Shown: piece by piece, positions 22,142 to 30,465 of the stretch
How the letters are laid out: every line of letters starts with the position of its first letter
Numbering within the stretch: position 1 is the first letter of the stretch
Origin: a virus
Reading direction: 5' to 3' (one strand)
Length of the DNA stretch: 64,000 bases
Virus record (IMG/VR): IMGVR_UViG_3300005468_000016
Coordinates: 1 to 64,000 of that record
The notes under the pieces: generated by a model
What the model was told of the DNA's origin: nothing
The model's database searches: none
The model's input: only the letters and a program-made list of their open reading frames with translations
Program-made: the position numbers and the translations under genes

Positions 22142-23049
22142 TCACCCTCCACATGAAGCCCGAAGTCTCAGGCGTGGAATGGTCCAGGTTCTGTGCCGAA
22201 GCTCCACCGTTCTCTATTGCGCTCGATGGATACGTGCCGGGACCACCTCGGCTCGATACCGCGGCTCCTTGCGCGTCTTTCAACCATCACGAAGGCGTGG
22301 ACCGTCTATCCACGCGAAGCACCTGCGCCCAAGTGCTGCTGGCCTTGCGCATGGGCCTCTATGAGCGGTTTCGAGACAGCGATGGACCGCGTGCCGATGT
22401 CTTCGCGAACGACTGCGACGAAGATGTATGCCTTGCGTGGACCATCCTGAACAATCCACATCTCGCCGATGATCCCGCGAATCCGATCCTGAATCGGCTT
22501 GTCGGCGTGGAGGATCTTCTTGATTGCACCGCGGGCATGTACCCGATGCACAAGGATTCGCCGATCCTGCGCGAGTTGGCTTGGGTGTTCGAGCCATACC
22601 GACAGTTTCGTCTGAGCGGCCAACTGAATCGGCGCGAAGTCTCGGCTTTTGCTTCAATCGTCAAGGATGTGGAGGGGCGCATCCTGCGCTACGTCGTCGG
22701 ACACGGCGACACCATGGCGCTTGATACGCGATACGAGGTCCTCTTTCGTGGCAATGGCTGGCTGGGTGTTCGTGAAATCGGCGCGCAGGCAAGAGTCGGT
22801 CTGGTGTCCGATGGCTGTCGAGCATTCGTTTCTGTGCGCCAACGTGGTGACGGACGCTGGACATATTCGATCGGCCGATTGTCGCCGTTCGTGGCGCCGG
22901 ACCTATCGGCGCTTTGCTCGGCCCTGAATGCCATCGAGCCAGGATGGGGTGGCGGAGATACAATCATCGGCAGCCCGCGACCGAGCGGTAGTGCATTGTT
23001 GCCTGATGAATTGTTCGCGATGGTTGCGGGGTTGGAGGTGGGACGGTGA
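22138..23049 (+). CDS. DHH/DHHA1 phosphoesterase-like protein
   Basis: 303 residues. CASFNHHEGVDRLSTRSTCAQVL has an N-H-H in place of D-H-H, followed by VFANDCDEDVCLAWTIL, a metal-ligand-like Asp cluster. The C-terminus GWGGGDTIIGSPRPSGSALLPDE resembles the DHHA1 'GG ... GS' substrate-binding loop. I infer a DHH-superfamily hydrolase acting on nucleotides or oligonucleotides, though some metal ligands may be altered. Overlaps its neighbours. Confidence 0.62.
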   Translation: MITLHMKPEVSGVEWSRFCAEAPPFSIALDGYVPGPPRLDTAAPCASFNHHEGVDRLSTRSTCAQVLLALRMGLYERFRDSDGPRADVFANDCDEDVCLAWTILNNPHLADDPANPILNRLVGVEDLLDCTAGMYPMHKDSPILRELAWVFEPYRQFRLSGQLNRREVSAFASIVKDVEGRILRYVVGHGDTMALDTRYEVLFRGNGWLGVREIGAQARVGLVSDGCRAFVSVRQRGDGRWTYSIGRLSPFVAPDLSALCSALNAIEPGWGGGDTIIGSPRPSGSALLPDELFAMVAGLEVGR

Positions 23050-23292
23050 AAGTCAAGTGCTACAGGTGCGACCGCGCGATTGAAGGCAGCGAACAGAACG
23101 GATTCTTGCTTCGCCGACAAGCATCCGGGTTGGCTGCCGTTCTGGGACCAATCGAGCGGACTAGAGATGGCTGCCCTATGTCCAGAACATGCGCCGGACC
23201 TGGCGCGAGCGCTGGAGATTCTGGTGTCCATCTTCGGCGACAAGTTCCGGAGCATGAACTTTGGACCGGCTGTCAAGGAGATGAGATCGTGA
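23046..23292 (+). pseudogene. Zinc-ribbon gene with apparent frameshift
   Basis: The frame from GTG 23046 starts KVKCYRCDRAIEGSEQNGF but is then meaningless until after 23289. The +1 frame supplies the expected rest, DKHPGWLPFWDQSSGLEM then ALCPEHAPDLARAL, ending at 23292 exactly where the next gene starts (GTGA). A single-base change around 23110-23130 would join CxxC to CPEH into one zinc-ribbon protein. It could be a sequencing error, a real mutation or programmed shifting. Confidence 0.5.
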
Positions 23293-23819
23293 TCCCGGGT
23301 TTCCTCCGTGCCCTCGCCGCCCTCCTCCGCGAACTCGCGCGTCAGGGTAAGTTGCTTCACGCCACCGAGGCCGATGCGGTGGAACTGGAGTTGCTGTCCG
23401 GGTTGCTGTGGGAACGGTGCCGCGTCTTTGAAGACGGCATCAGGAAGGGCATGGTCGTGGTGGACGTGGCGATTGAACGCGAAGCCACCCCGGCTGATGT
23501 GGCGTTCGGTTGGCTGTGGCTAAGTCGGGCGCAGTTTAACCAGCACGGTGAAATCGTTGACGAAGAGGTGACGGAGCGATCTGCCGTCTGTGCTGAACTC
23601 GCCGTGATTGCCGCGGGCATGACCACGGGTTGCTCGGACATGGGATGCAGTCAGGTCGCCGATCCACATCGGGGAACGCGCGAAGGGGCAAGAGCGGCTT
23701 GGTCGTTTATCATCGAACAGTTCGGCGATAAGGTGTGGCATCGCAAGCACGACGGCATGCCGGTGAAGGAATTGGCTGGCATCCGCGAGAAGTACCGCCG
23801 CGAACTGGAGGCGATGTAA
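23289..23819 (+). CDS. Hypothetical protein
   Basis: 176 residues from GTG 23289: (V)IPGFLRALAALLRELARQGKLLHATEADAVELELL. Helical N-terminus, then VVVDVAIEREATPADVAFGWLW. Overlap with the next gene is TAATG. No family recognised. Confidence 0.6.
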   Translation: MIPGFLRALAALLRELARQGKLLHATEADAVELELLSGLLWERCRVFEDGIRKGMVVVDVAIEREATPADVAFGWLWLSRAQFNQHGEIVDEEVTERSAVCAELAVIAAGMTTGCSDMGCSQVADPHRGTREGARAAWSFIIEQFGDKVWHRKHDGMPVKELAGIREKYRRELEAM

Positions 23820-24175
23820 TGACCCCCGACACCCCAACCCTTGGCCAACTCCTCCGCGGCGCACGCAGCGGCTTCTATTACAGCGCCGCCCTTGGATGCT
23901 TCCTCCGTCTCCGCAAAGGCGCGGGCGCAAACTGGGAAGCGATGCTCTCGGATGTCCAGGCGCTGCCCGAGCGGCCCGATCCAAACACTTACATCCACTG
24001 GGCCGATGGTGGCGCGCTGACAAAGGCCATTGAGAAAGCCCCCGGACTTGTGCGCCATGCTGCGGAGTTCGCGGGTCGCTTCTGTTCAGTGCGGACGGTG
24101 GAGCTATGCGAGCACGGGGAGTGGCTGGGCGCGGCGTGTGATGGGTGCAAGCGGGTGGGGCTGGCTCAGTCGTGA
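23819..24175 (+). CDS. Hypothetical protein
   Basis: 118 residues starting MTPDTPTLGQLLRGARSGF. The C-terminus has CEHGEWLGAACDGCKRVG, a likely zinc site. Last gene of the rightward operon before the terminase promoter region. No family recognised. Confidence 0.6.
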   Translation: MTPDTPTLGQLLRGARSGFYYSAALGCFLRLRKGAGANWEAMLSDVQALPERPDPNTYIHWADGGALTKAIEKAPGLVRHAAEFAGRFCSVRTVELCEHGEWLGAACDGCKRVGLAQS

Positions 24176-24547
24176 GCGCATCCACGGGCCTGTTCGGCGC
24201 GAGCGAAGCGAGTAAGACTTTCGGGGGATTCTTTACAAAAGGGGGTGCTTTTGTTGGACCTGTCAAGCACAATCGACCACGCAGAGGCTGAGCATGACCC
24301 TCTCTAATGCCAGTAAGTTGCAACAAGAATGGAGGCTTGGCAGGCGCCGTTACCGTCGGTGGTCAAATCGTGTGCGACGGAACGCGGCAAGGGCAGCCAA
24401 AACCCCGCATGCCCAACGATCCGCCGCCCAGGTCTCGACGCTCTACTTCTTTGCGATGTTGACGGAAGATTCATGCAACAATCAGGCCATGTGATATAAT
24501 GGTTGGACGTTTTACGTGATAACGCTCACCAAAGAGAACGCTTGGCA
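24176..24547. other. Intergenic region before the terminase operon
   Basis: 372 bp. It holds a hairpin ACAAAAG-GGGGTG-CTTTTGT (24235-24254) that may act as a weak terminator or operator, a doubtful basic ORF (24294-24494, 66 aa) whose stop overlaps the promoter, and the extended -10 promoter at 24492-24500. No RNA gene recognised. Confidence 0.5.
24492..24500 (+). promoter_or_regulatory. Extended -10 promoter for terminase/late genes
   Basis: TGATATAAT is a perfect consensus extended -10 (TGnTATAAT). No good -35 lies 17 bp upstream, as expected for extended -10 promoters. Transcription would start near 24507 and read the terminase genes from 24548. Confidence 0.6.
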
Positions 24548-25003
24548 ATGAACCCGAACTCGGCAAACACGACGAATCCCGAAGTCATCACGGCGGAAGA
24601 GAAGCGATGGATTGCCCTGGAACTCCGCAAGCAACGGAAGAGTTACCGGGCGATCTCGGCGGAGATGAAATGCAGCCTGAGCGCTGCCCATGGCTATATC
24701 CGCAGCGCCCTGGATGACCTGCGGAAACTGACTCTGGAGAACGCACAGGAACTCCGGGATCTGGAGATTCAGAAGCTCGACGCCATCGAGGAAGAACTCA
24801 CGAAGCGTCTTGATGGCGCAGACGATCAGGACGCCGCGAAAATATCCGCGGTAATCGTCAAGACTTCTGAGAGTCGGCGCAAGCTTCTCGGGATCGATGC
24901 GCCTCAGAGAGTTGAAGCCAGCTTTGCCAAGGGCTACATCGTGAGGGAGTGCTCACCGGATACATTCCCGCCTCCGCCAGCGCCCAGCGATGACAATGGA
25001 TGA
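24548..25003 (+). CDS. Terminase small subunit-like protein
   Basis: 151 residues. ITAEEKRWIALELRKQRKSYRAISAEMKCSLSAAHGYI contains a helix-turn-helix (SYRAIS ... SLSAAHGYIRSAL) followed by an acidic coiled coil (LENAQELRDLEIQKLDAIEEEL). That is the DNA-binding plus oligomerisation layout of small terminase subunits, which recognise the packaging site. Position right before the large subunit, overlapping it by 14 nt, supports the call. Confidence 0.75.
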   Translation: MNPNSANTTNPEVITAEEKRWIALELRKQRKSYRAISAEMKCSLSAAHGYIRSALDDLRKLTLENAQELRDLEIQKLDAIEEELTKRLDGADDQDAAKISAVIVKTSESRRKLLGIDAPQRVEASFAKGYIVRECSPDTFPPPPAPSDDNG

Positions 25004-26756
25004 CAACCTCCCACGCCGTGATTTCAAACCGCTCCCGTGGCAGATCGAAGCCTTCCGGGATCGTCGGCCGATTAAGCTTCTGACGGGTGGTGCTGGCGGA
25101 GGAAAGAGCCAATGTGCGGCGGAACAGATGCACGCGCTGGCGCTGCGATATCCGGGGGCTACGGTCATCATCGGTCGCAAGGCTCGCGAGACGATGACGA
25201 ACAGCACGATTCCGTTCTTCGTGAACACCGTGGTGGGTCCAGATCCGCGGGTGAAGTTCACAAAGTCGGAGTTTCGCTGCGATTACTACAACGGTTCGCA
25301 GGTCATCTTCTTTGGCATGAACGACGCCAAGCAGCGGGAGTCTCTGCGCTCGGTCGGCAGCAAGGGCGCCGTGGATTTTGCTTGGCTGGAGGAAGCGAAC
25401 GCCTTCATTCGCGACGACATGAACGAAGTCTTGGGCCGACTCCGCGGCACGGCGGCGGGCTGGAATCAGATCCTTCTCAGCACCAACCCAGACCGGCCGA
25501 CGCACTGGATCAATCAGGACATCATCATCCCATCGCGCACCGATGAGGGCCAGCGGCGGTTCGCGGTCTACTATTCCAAGGCGGCCGACAATCGGTACAA
25601 CGCCGCGCAGTATGCCGACACGCTCAGCCAGTTGACAGGCGTGCAATATGCCCGGCTTGTGCTCGGGCAGTGGGTCCAGGCCGAAGGTGTGGTCTACGAG
25701 GAGTTTGATCCGGACCTACACATCATTGATCCGTTCACCATTCCCAACGATTGGCGCCGGTTCCGGGGAATCGACTTTGGCCATACGAACCCGTTTTCTT
25801 GCCTCTGGGCCGCAATGGACGGGGATGGTCGCCTCTACTTCTACCGAGAGATTTACAAGACCAAGACGCTCTGCGAGGACCACGCCAAGGACATCATCAA
25901 ACGCACGGGGGCCGAGAGAATCGAGGCGACCCCGGCTGATCATGATGCCGAAGACCGCGCGACTCTGGCCCGCCACGGAATCGTGACGGTCCCAGCCTAT
26001 AAGGCGATCGAGGTCGGTATCCAGGCATTCAAGGCGCGACTGCGGAAGGCATCGGATGGCAAGCCCAGAATCTTTTTCTTCCGCAACATGCTCAAGTCCG
26101 CAGACCCGGAACTCCTCGAAAAGAAACAACCGACCGGGATTCTTGCGGAGTTTGAGGCGTATGCGTGGCCCAAGGGAGCGGATGGGAAGCCAAACAAAGA
26201 GAAGCCGGTTGATATGTACAACCACTCCTGTTTTGTCGCCGAGACGCTCATCGCCACAAAGACGGGACAGCGGGCGATGGTTGATGTTCGTATCGGCGAC
26301 GAGGTTCTGACCAGGAATGGGTACCGACGAGTCATCCAGTCGGGCATGACCCATCCTGCTGCGGATGTATTCGATGTCCGTCTATCGAATGGCCGAGTGC
26401 TTACCGGAACGGCGAACCACCCGGTGTTTGTGCGCGATGTTGGTTTTATATCGCTAGATTCGCTGATGACTGGTAATGCCCTCTTTTCTTGGGAAACCAC
26501 CGTCCGCGTGGTGCGCGTCTCGGCGCGGCAAGAAAGACAGCCGGTGTATAACCTGTCGGTCGATAATCCAGATGGTGAGGGCGAGTATTTCGCCAACGGG
26601 GTACTGGTACACAACTGTGACGCGGCCCGCTATATCATCGCCCACGTCGATAACCTCGCCTCCACCGGAGACGCCCGCGCAGTGATCAAGCAAGCCGCCG
26701 AAGCAAAGGATCGATTCTCATCAGTCGCGAGCCGGTTCAAGTCGAGTTGGAGATGA
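24990..26756 (+). CDS. Terminase large subunit, interrupted by an intein
   Basis: 588 residues including a 129-residue intein (414-542); the spliced protein is 459 residues. ATPase: Walker A GGAGGGKS (33-40), Walker B VDFAWLEEA (128-136), coupling motif LLSTNPD (162-167). Nuclease (RNase H fold): GIDFGHTNP with Asp262, PADHDAEDR (317-322), and VDMYNHS/CDAARY with Asp408 split by the intein. It cuts concatemers and drives DNA into the procapsid. Start at 24990; ATG 24996 is an alternative. Confidence 0.95.
   Translation: MTMDDNLPRRDFKPLPWQIEAFRDRRPIKLLTGGAGGGKSQCAAEQMHALALRYPGATVIIGRKARETMTNSTIPFFVNTVVGPDPRVKFTKSEFRCDYYNGSQVIFFGMNDAKQRESLRSVGSKGAVDFAWLEEANAFIRDDMNEVLGRLRGTAAGWNQILLSTNPDRPTHWINQDIIIPSRTDEGQRRFAVYYSKAADNRYNAAQYADTLSQLTGVQYARLVLGQWVQAEGVVYEEFDPDLHIIDPFTIPNDWRRFRGIDFGHTNPFSCLWAAMDGDGRLYFYREIYKTKTLCEDHAKDIIKRTGAERIEATPADHDAEDRATLARHGIVTVPAYKAIEVGIQAFKARLRKASDGKPRIFFFRNMLKSADPELLEKKQPTGILAEFEAYAWPKGADGKPNKEKPVDMYNHSCFVAETLIATKTGQRAMVDVRIGDEVLTRNGYRRVIQSGMTHPAADVFDVRLSNGRVLTGTANHPVFVRDVGFISLDSLMTGNALFSWETTVRVVRVSARQERQPVYNLSVDNPDGEGEYFANGVLVHNCDAARYIIAHVDNLASTGDARAVIKQAAEAKDRFSSVASRFKSSWR
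26229..26615 (+). other. Mini-intein in the terminase nuclease domain
   Basis: In-frame 129-codon insertion from Cys414 (TGT 26229) to Asn542 (AAC ends 26615). Block A CFVAETLI..., block B LTGTANHPVF with the Thr and His, block F/G EYFANGVLVHN with penultimate His and terminal Asn, and Cys543 as the +1 nucleophile are all present, so it should splice. There is no room for LAGLIDADG or HNH endonuclease. Near the lower size limit for mini-inteins. Confidence 0.93.
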
Positions 26757-27109
26757 AGCCCGTCTATCAATCCCGATTCGGTCAGAACGGCAATTGTCTG
26801 GCCGCCTGTTTTGCCTCCATGCTGGAATGCCCACTGGAAGCCGTCGATTTTAGTTGCGGAGATCACGCCGAGGATGCTTGGGCGGCGGTGGCAAATGAAA
26901 AACTGCGCCCGTTTGGAGTCTATTTCCTCGACGTAAGAGCAGACCTTGCCCATATTCCAACCGATGCTTTTCTGATCGGCAACGGCATGAGCGGGCGCGG
27001 GCGCATGCACTCGGTCATTTACCAGAACGGAAGACATATCCATGACCCGCATCCCGATGGTGGTGGGATCGTGAAACTGGATTTCATCACCCTGCTTGTG
27101 AGGTTGTGA
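26753..27109 (+). CDS. C39/papain-like cysteine-peptidase-fold protein
   Basis: 118 residues from ATG 26753 (ATGA overlap). QSRFGQNGNCLAACFASMLE carries a Q/N-x-C nucleophile helix, RMHSVIYQNGRHIHDPHP the His and Asp of the triad. This is the minimal C39-like peptidase fold seen in several phage proteins, whose substrates are mostly unknown. Its place between terminase and portal suggests a late or structural role. Confidence 0.6.
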   Translation: MKPVYQSRFGQNGNCLAACFASMLECPLEAVDFSCGDHAEDAWAAVANEKLRPFGVYFLDVRADLAHIPTDAFLIGNGMSGRGRMHSVIYQNGRHIHDPHPDGGGIVKLDFITLLVRL

Positions 27110-27303
27110 TGACAGCGATCCTAGACACCGCGCCGCCCGAGCGTCAGCATATTACGTTCTGGGAGAGATGGATGATGAGTTGGGTGCATCTCGTGGATGG
27201 ATTCTGCGGGGTGATAACGCTGGGAACGTACGATCCCTGGCTTCGGGTCAAGGCTTCGATTTGGTGGCTGGGCAACAAGCTAGAGAGGGGCGAGCGGTCA
27301 TGA
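27109..27303 (+). CDS. Small amphipathic / membrane-associated protein
   Basis: 64 residues starting MTAILDTAPPERQHITF. WERWMMSWVHLVDGFCGVITLGTY is a hydrophobic, Trp-rich helix that could insert in or lie on the membrane. TGATG and ATGA overlaps at the ends. Unknown function. Confidence 0.5.
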   Translation: MTAILDTAPPERQHITFWERWMMSWVHLVDGFCGVITLGTYDPWLRVKASIWWLGNKLERGERS

Positions 27304-27734
27304 ACCTCGACGACATATCACCAGAACAGCGTGCCGAAGTGGAGCGTCTTACCGCTGAGTGTGCACGGTTGGCCCAAGAGGAGTGCAAGGACTTCCTCGG
27401 CAAGCCCATCGAGTGGAAGTTGGATGATGTCCAGCGCCTGTCCGTTGAGCATGCCATCGCCGCCGCTCTACTAAAGTATGCCGACGGGGAAAGTGGTGTG
27501 CCGCTTCCGACCGGCTTAACGGTGGGCGATCTCCGCAAGAGTGGTGCAGCGATCCCTGACAGCATCCCCGATGTTGCAGAGGTCTGGGCTCGGGGAGTGA
27601 GTTTCAAGATCGACCGAGAGAACAGCACAAAGACCGAGATCATCGGCACCCACGAATTCAAAGGCGCGGAGTTCAGATGGACCGAGCAAGTCGTCTCAGT
27701 GGTGGCACCAGCGTTTGCGGTGATAAAGCAATGA
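27300..27734 (+). CDS. Hypothetical protein
   Basis: 144 residues starting MNLDDISPEQRAEVERLT. Helical N-terminus (CARLAQEECKDFLG), then beta-rich (VWARGVSFKIDRENSTKTEIIG). No family recognised. Confidence 0.58.
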   Translation: MNLDDISPEQRAEVERLTAECARLAQEECKDFLGKPIEWKLDDVQRLSVEHAIAAALLKYADGESGVPLPTGLTVGDLRKSGAAIPDSIPDVAEVWARGVSFKIDRENSTKTEIIGTHEFKGAEFRWTEQVVSVVAPAFAVIKQ

Positions 27735-27910
27735 AAACCGACGGGAAACCGTTCTACGGACAAGAACTCCCGCCGCTACTTATCTCGCGCGGGGTCGTGG
27801 ACATCAAAGACAAGCACGGGAACGTGGTCGGGCGGCGGCTGCTAATCGACAGACGGCCGAGATTGCCTCATGGGATAACGCTCGGCATGGTCCCGTCGGA
27901 GGACGAATGA
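27731..27910 (+). CDS. Small hypothetical protein
   Basis: 59 residues starting MKTDGKPFYGQELPPLL. VDIKDKHGNVVGRRLLIDRR looks like a beta-hairpin. ATGA overlaps on both sides. No family recognised. Confidence 0.5.
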   Translation: MKTDGKPFYGQELPPLLISRGVVDIKDKHGNVVGRRLLIDRRPRLPHGITLGMVPSEDE

Positions 27911-28284
27911 AAACCGCCGAAGACATCGTGAGGGCGCTGGCTCAGCACGCACCGTGCCGTCACGCAGAAGACTACTGCGCCTTCCCGCAATGTGGCACGG
28001 CTTCATCTGCCGATGAAGTTGACGACCACGTTCCCGAGTGCCCTTATCGCATGGCGGTGGAGTGGGTTGGTGAGCGCGAAGCCATCCGCGCTGATCTGCG
28101 ACAGAAGGGCTGGACATTGCGCAGCGACGGATATTGGTCGGCGAACGAGACCGGCCCACTGGATGCGCGCGGCATGATTTGGCAGGACCGAATGATCGAC
28201 CTCGATCCTGAGAACTCGCGCCGAATCCTGGCTGCCATCGAGGCCAGAACCCCGCCGCGGGTTCGCTGGCCCACATCTTGCTGA
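27907..28284 (+). CDS. Hypothetical protein
   Basis: 125 residues starting MKTAEDIVRALAQHAPC. CRHAEDYCAFPQC ... HVPECPYRMAVEWV gives Cys/His residues that may bind zinc; the second half (LRQKGWTLRSDGYWS) is ordinary alpha/beta. Unknown function. Confidence 0.58.
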   Translation: MKTAEDIVRALAQHAPCRHAEDYCAFPQCGTASSADEVDDHVPECPYRMAVEWVGEREAIRADLRQKGWTLRSDGYWSANETGPLDARGMIWQDRMIDLDPENSRRILAAIEARTPPRVRWPTSC

Positions 28285-28315
28285 CATCTCCCCGCCGCCC
28301 GTGTAGCCTAGGCCC

Positions 28316-30301
28316 ATGGGCCTATTCGACCGCCTGAACCCGTTCGCCTCCCGCCCTCTCATTGTTCCCGCGGAATCCATGCCCGCGCGTCTGAGTCTGG
28401 ACGAAGCCGCCGCCATGGCCGAGCGTCAGATCCAGCAACTGGCCATCCTGCCGCCCGTGGACGTGGAGCGCACCCCACGACGCCCCGGACAGTACGAGGA
28501 GCCGCGCCAGGTCCCCTACCTCGGTTCGGCCTTCTACGCCACCAAGTGCATGACCGCGTGGACGGTCAAGGACGCCCGCGCGGCCCTCGACGCCCTCGAC
28601 GCCGGCAACTTCGGCCAGGCTGGACTGATGATGGAGGAGATGCTACGCGACGATGCGGTCTATCACGGCTACCGCACCCGAGCGGGGCGCTACTTCGGCC
28701 TGCCGCAGCGGTATCTGCCGGCGCAGCGAGACGGGAACGAACGCCGGGGCGGTCGGCGAGCCGCGCGCATCTGGGCCAAGAACCAGCGGCTGATCTTTCC
28801 GCAGGGTGCGCGCCGGGAAATCTACAAGTACCTGCTCTTTTTCAACTTCGCGATCTGCTCGGTCCAGTGGATCACCGTCAAGAACATGGAGGGCGACGAT
28901 CCGCCGTACTGGCGCCTGCCGCAGTTTAAGGCGTGGCACCCCTACTTCATCCGGTTCATCACCTCACTCGACGAGACGCAATACGGCGGCGTGGGGGGCG
29001 ACCAAGCATCGGGGCACTACCAGGTCATCACCTACAACATGGGGACGGTGGACCTGTATGGAGACAATGCGCCGGGTCGAGGGCGGTGGGTCATCTTCCA
29101 AGGGGCCGGCTCCAGGCCGTGGCAGGATGCGCTGATTCGGCCGCTGACCTCACCATGGCTGCGTCGGGTCTACACGCGCCGGGACCACGGGCGTTTTGAA
29201 GAAAAGCACGGCCTGCCGGCGACGCTGATTGAGTATCCGTTCTATCTCGGGGGCGAGTCGCCGGAGTTTCTGGAGTTCCAGCGCAACTGCGAGACGATGG
29301 GTGCCGAGGGCGTCTACATGCTGCCCAAGGACAAGGAGAACGAGCGGGCGGGCGTCAACGTCCGATTCGATGGCCCTCCCAACTCTACCGCCGTGACCAG
29401 TTTCGTCGAGAGCAAGAAGGAAGAGGACCGGGACATCTACACGCTGTTTCTCGGTCAGACGCTCACCACCGAGGCCGGACAAGATGGCGGCAGCCATGCC
29501 GCCGTGCTCGGGATGGAGCGGCGGATCGATGAGAAGACGCGCGATGATTCGCAACTCATGGGCGACGCGGAAATCGAGTGGTACACGACCAAAGACGGCG
29601 ATCTGGCGTGGCACATGGTCCCCGGCGACGGGCCGATCCGGGAGCAAATCGGGCGCTTCTATGCCTGGTACAACTTCGGCGATCCGGACCTGCCGCCGCA
29701 CGACTTCATCGACGCCACGCCGCAAGCCGATCGCAAGGCGATGGCAGAGGTGGGCGCGATCCAGGCAAGGATCAGCCACTCAAAGGCGCTCGCCGTCAAG
29801 GACATGGCGGTGGCTATTGAGAAGTTGGAGACGATGAACCTGGTCCCCGAGCCAGCGTTCCTGTTCGACCAGATCAACATCCAACTCATCCGGCCCGACG
29901 ACGAAGAAAACGCGAACCCGGGCCTGTCGCGGGCGCTCGCCGGCATCGCCAAGGACGGGGCTTTTGCGGGCATCGACTTCGCGCCCACGGCCGAGGTGCG
30001 CGCGGCCTGTCTGCGGGCACTGCGATGGCTGCTCGATGGCTACGGCAACCTGTCCATGCTCGAACGGGTGCGGGTGCGACACCTGGCCACGGGCAAGCCC
30101 TGGACGCCGGATGGCCTCGTCAAGGCGCGGGCGTTCTTTGCCGCGAACGAGAAGCCAGCCGAGGGCATGGAAGGGCAACTGCTCTGGGACGCATGGGGCG
30201 GCGATGCAGGACGCGCGCAGGTGCTTACGTTGTACAAAGAGATGGAGCGAGCCGACGGCCACACGACGCGACTGCTGGCCGCGCTCACGGAGGAATCATG
30301 A
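28316..30301 (+). CDS. Portal protein, Mu gp29-like (DUF935)
   Basis: 661 residues, longer than most DUF935 portals. Recognisable blocks: DAGNFGQAGLMMEEMLRDD, YKYLLFFNFAICSVQWIT, WHPYFIRFITSLDE, LIRPLTSPWLRRVYTRRDHGRFEEKHGLPATLIEYP, and FLGQTLTTEAGQDGGSHAAVLG. The portal forms the dodecameric gate at one capsid vertex, through which the terminase packs DNA. The N-terminus (about 90 residues) and C-terminus (helical, 530-661) extend beyond the core. Confidence 0.92.
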   Translation: MGLFDRLNPFASRPLIVPAESMPARLSLDEAAAMAERQIQQLAILPPVDVERTPRRPGQYEEPRQVPYLGSAFYATKCMTAWTVKDARAALDALDAGNFGQAGLMMEEMLRDDAVYHGYRTRAGRYFGLPQRYLPAQRDGNERRGGRRAARIWAKNQRLIFPQGARREIYKYLLFFNFAICSVQWITVKNMEGDDPPYWRLPQFKAWHPYFIRFITSLDETQYGGVGGDQASGHYQVITYNMGTVDLYGDNAPGRGRWVIFQGAGSRPWQDALIRPLTSPWLRRVYTRRDHGRFEEKHGLPATLIEYPFYLGGESPEFLEFQRNCETMGAEGVYMLPKDKENERAGVNVRFDGPPNSTAVTSFVESKKEEDRDIYTLFLGQTLTTEAGQDGGSHAAVLGMERRIDEKTRDDSQLMGDAEIEWYTTKDGDLAWHMVPGDGPIREQIGRFYAWYNFGDPDLPPHDFIDATPQADRKAMAEVGAIQARISHSKALAVKDMAVAIEKLETMNLVPEPAFLFDQINIQLIRPDDEENANPGLSRALAGIAKDGAFAGIDFAPTAEVRAACLRALRWLLDGYGNLSMLERVRVRHLATGKPWTPDGLVKARAFFAANEKPAEGMEGQLLWDAWGGDAGRAQVLTLYKEMERADGHTTRLLAALTEES

Positions 30302-30465
30302 GAGAGAACAATCCGCGGATGGTGGGGCTGACGATGAACCCGCCGGAGAAGTTGTCAAGGGGACGGGGCGAGAAGCCGAGGGTGGAGGCGGAGCAGGAAG
30401 TGGAGACCAATGAGGCCGAGCCGACCGCCTCAGATGCACCCAGCCCGCCGCAGACCGACGTTTAG
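30298..30465 (+). CDS. Small charged hypothetical protein
   Basis: 55 residues starting MRENNPRMVGLTMNPPE; Glu-rich and disordered (EAEQEVETNEAEPT). ATGA overlap with the portal supports translation. Its end overlaps the convergent minus-strand gene by 36 bp. Confidence 0.45.
   Translation: MRENNPRMVGLTMNPPEKLSRGRGEKPRVEAEQEVETNEAEPTASDAPSPPQTDV

Noticed and set aside
24294-24494. 66-codon ORF between the early and terminase operons
   Set aside because: Basic, low complexity, no RBS, and its end coincides with the extended -10 promoter; kept only as part of the intergenic description.
24858-25646. 262-codon minus-strand frame over the terminase
   Set aside because: Opposite two well-supported terminase genes; composition typical of antisense reading.
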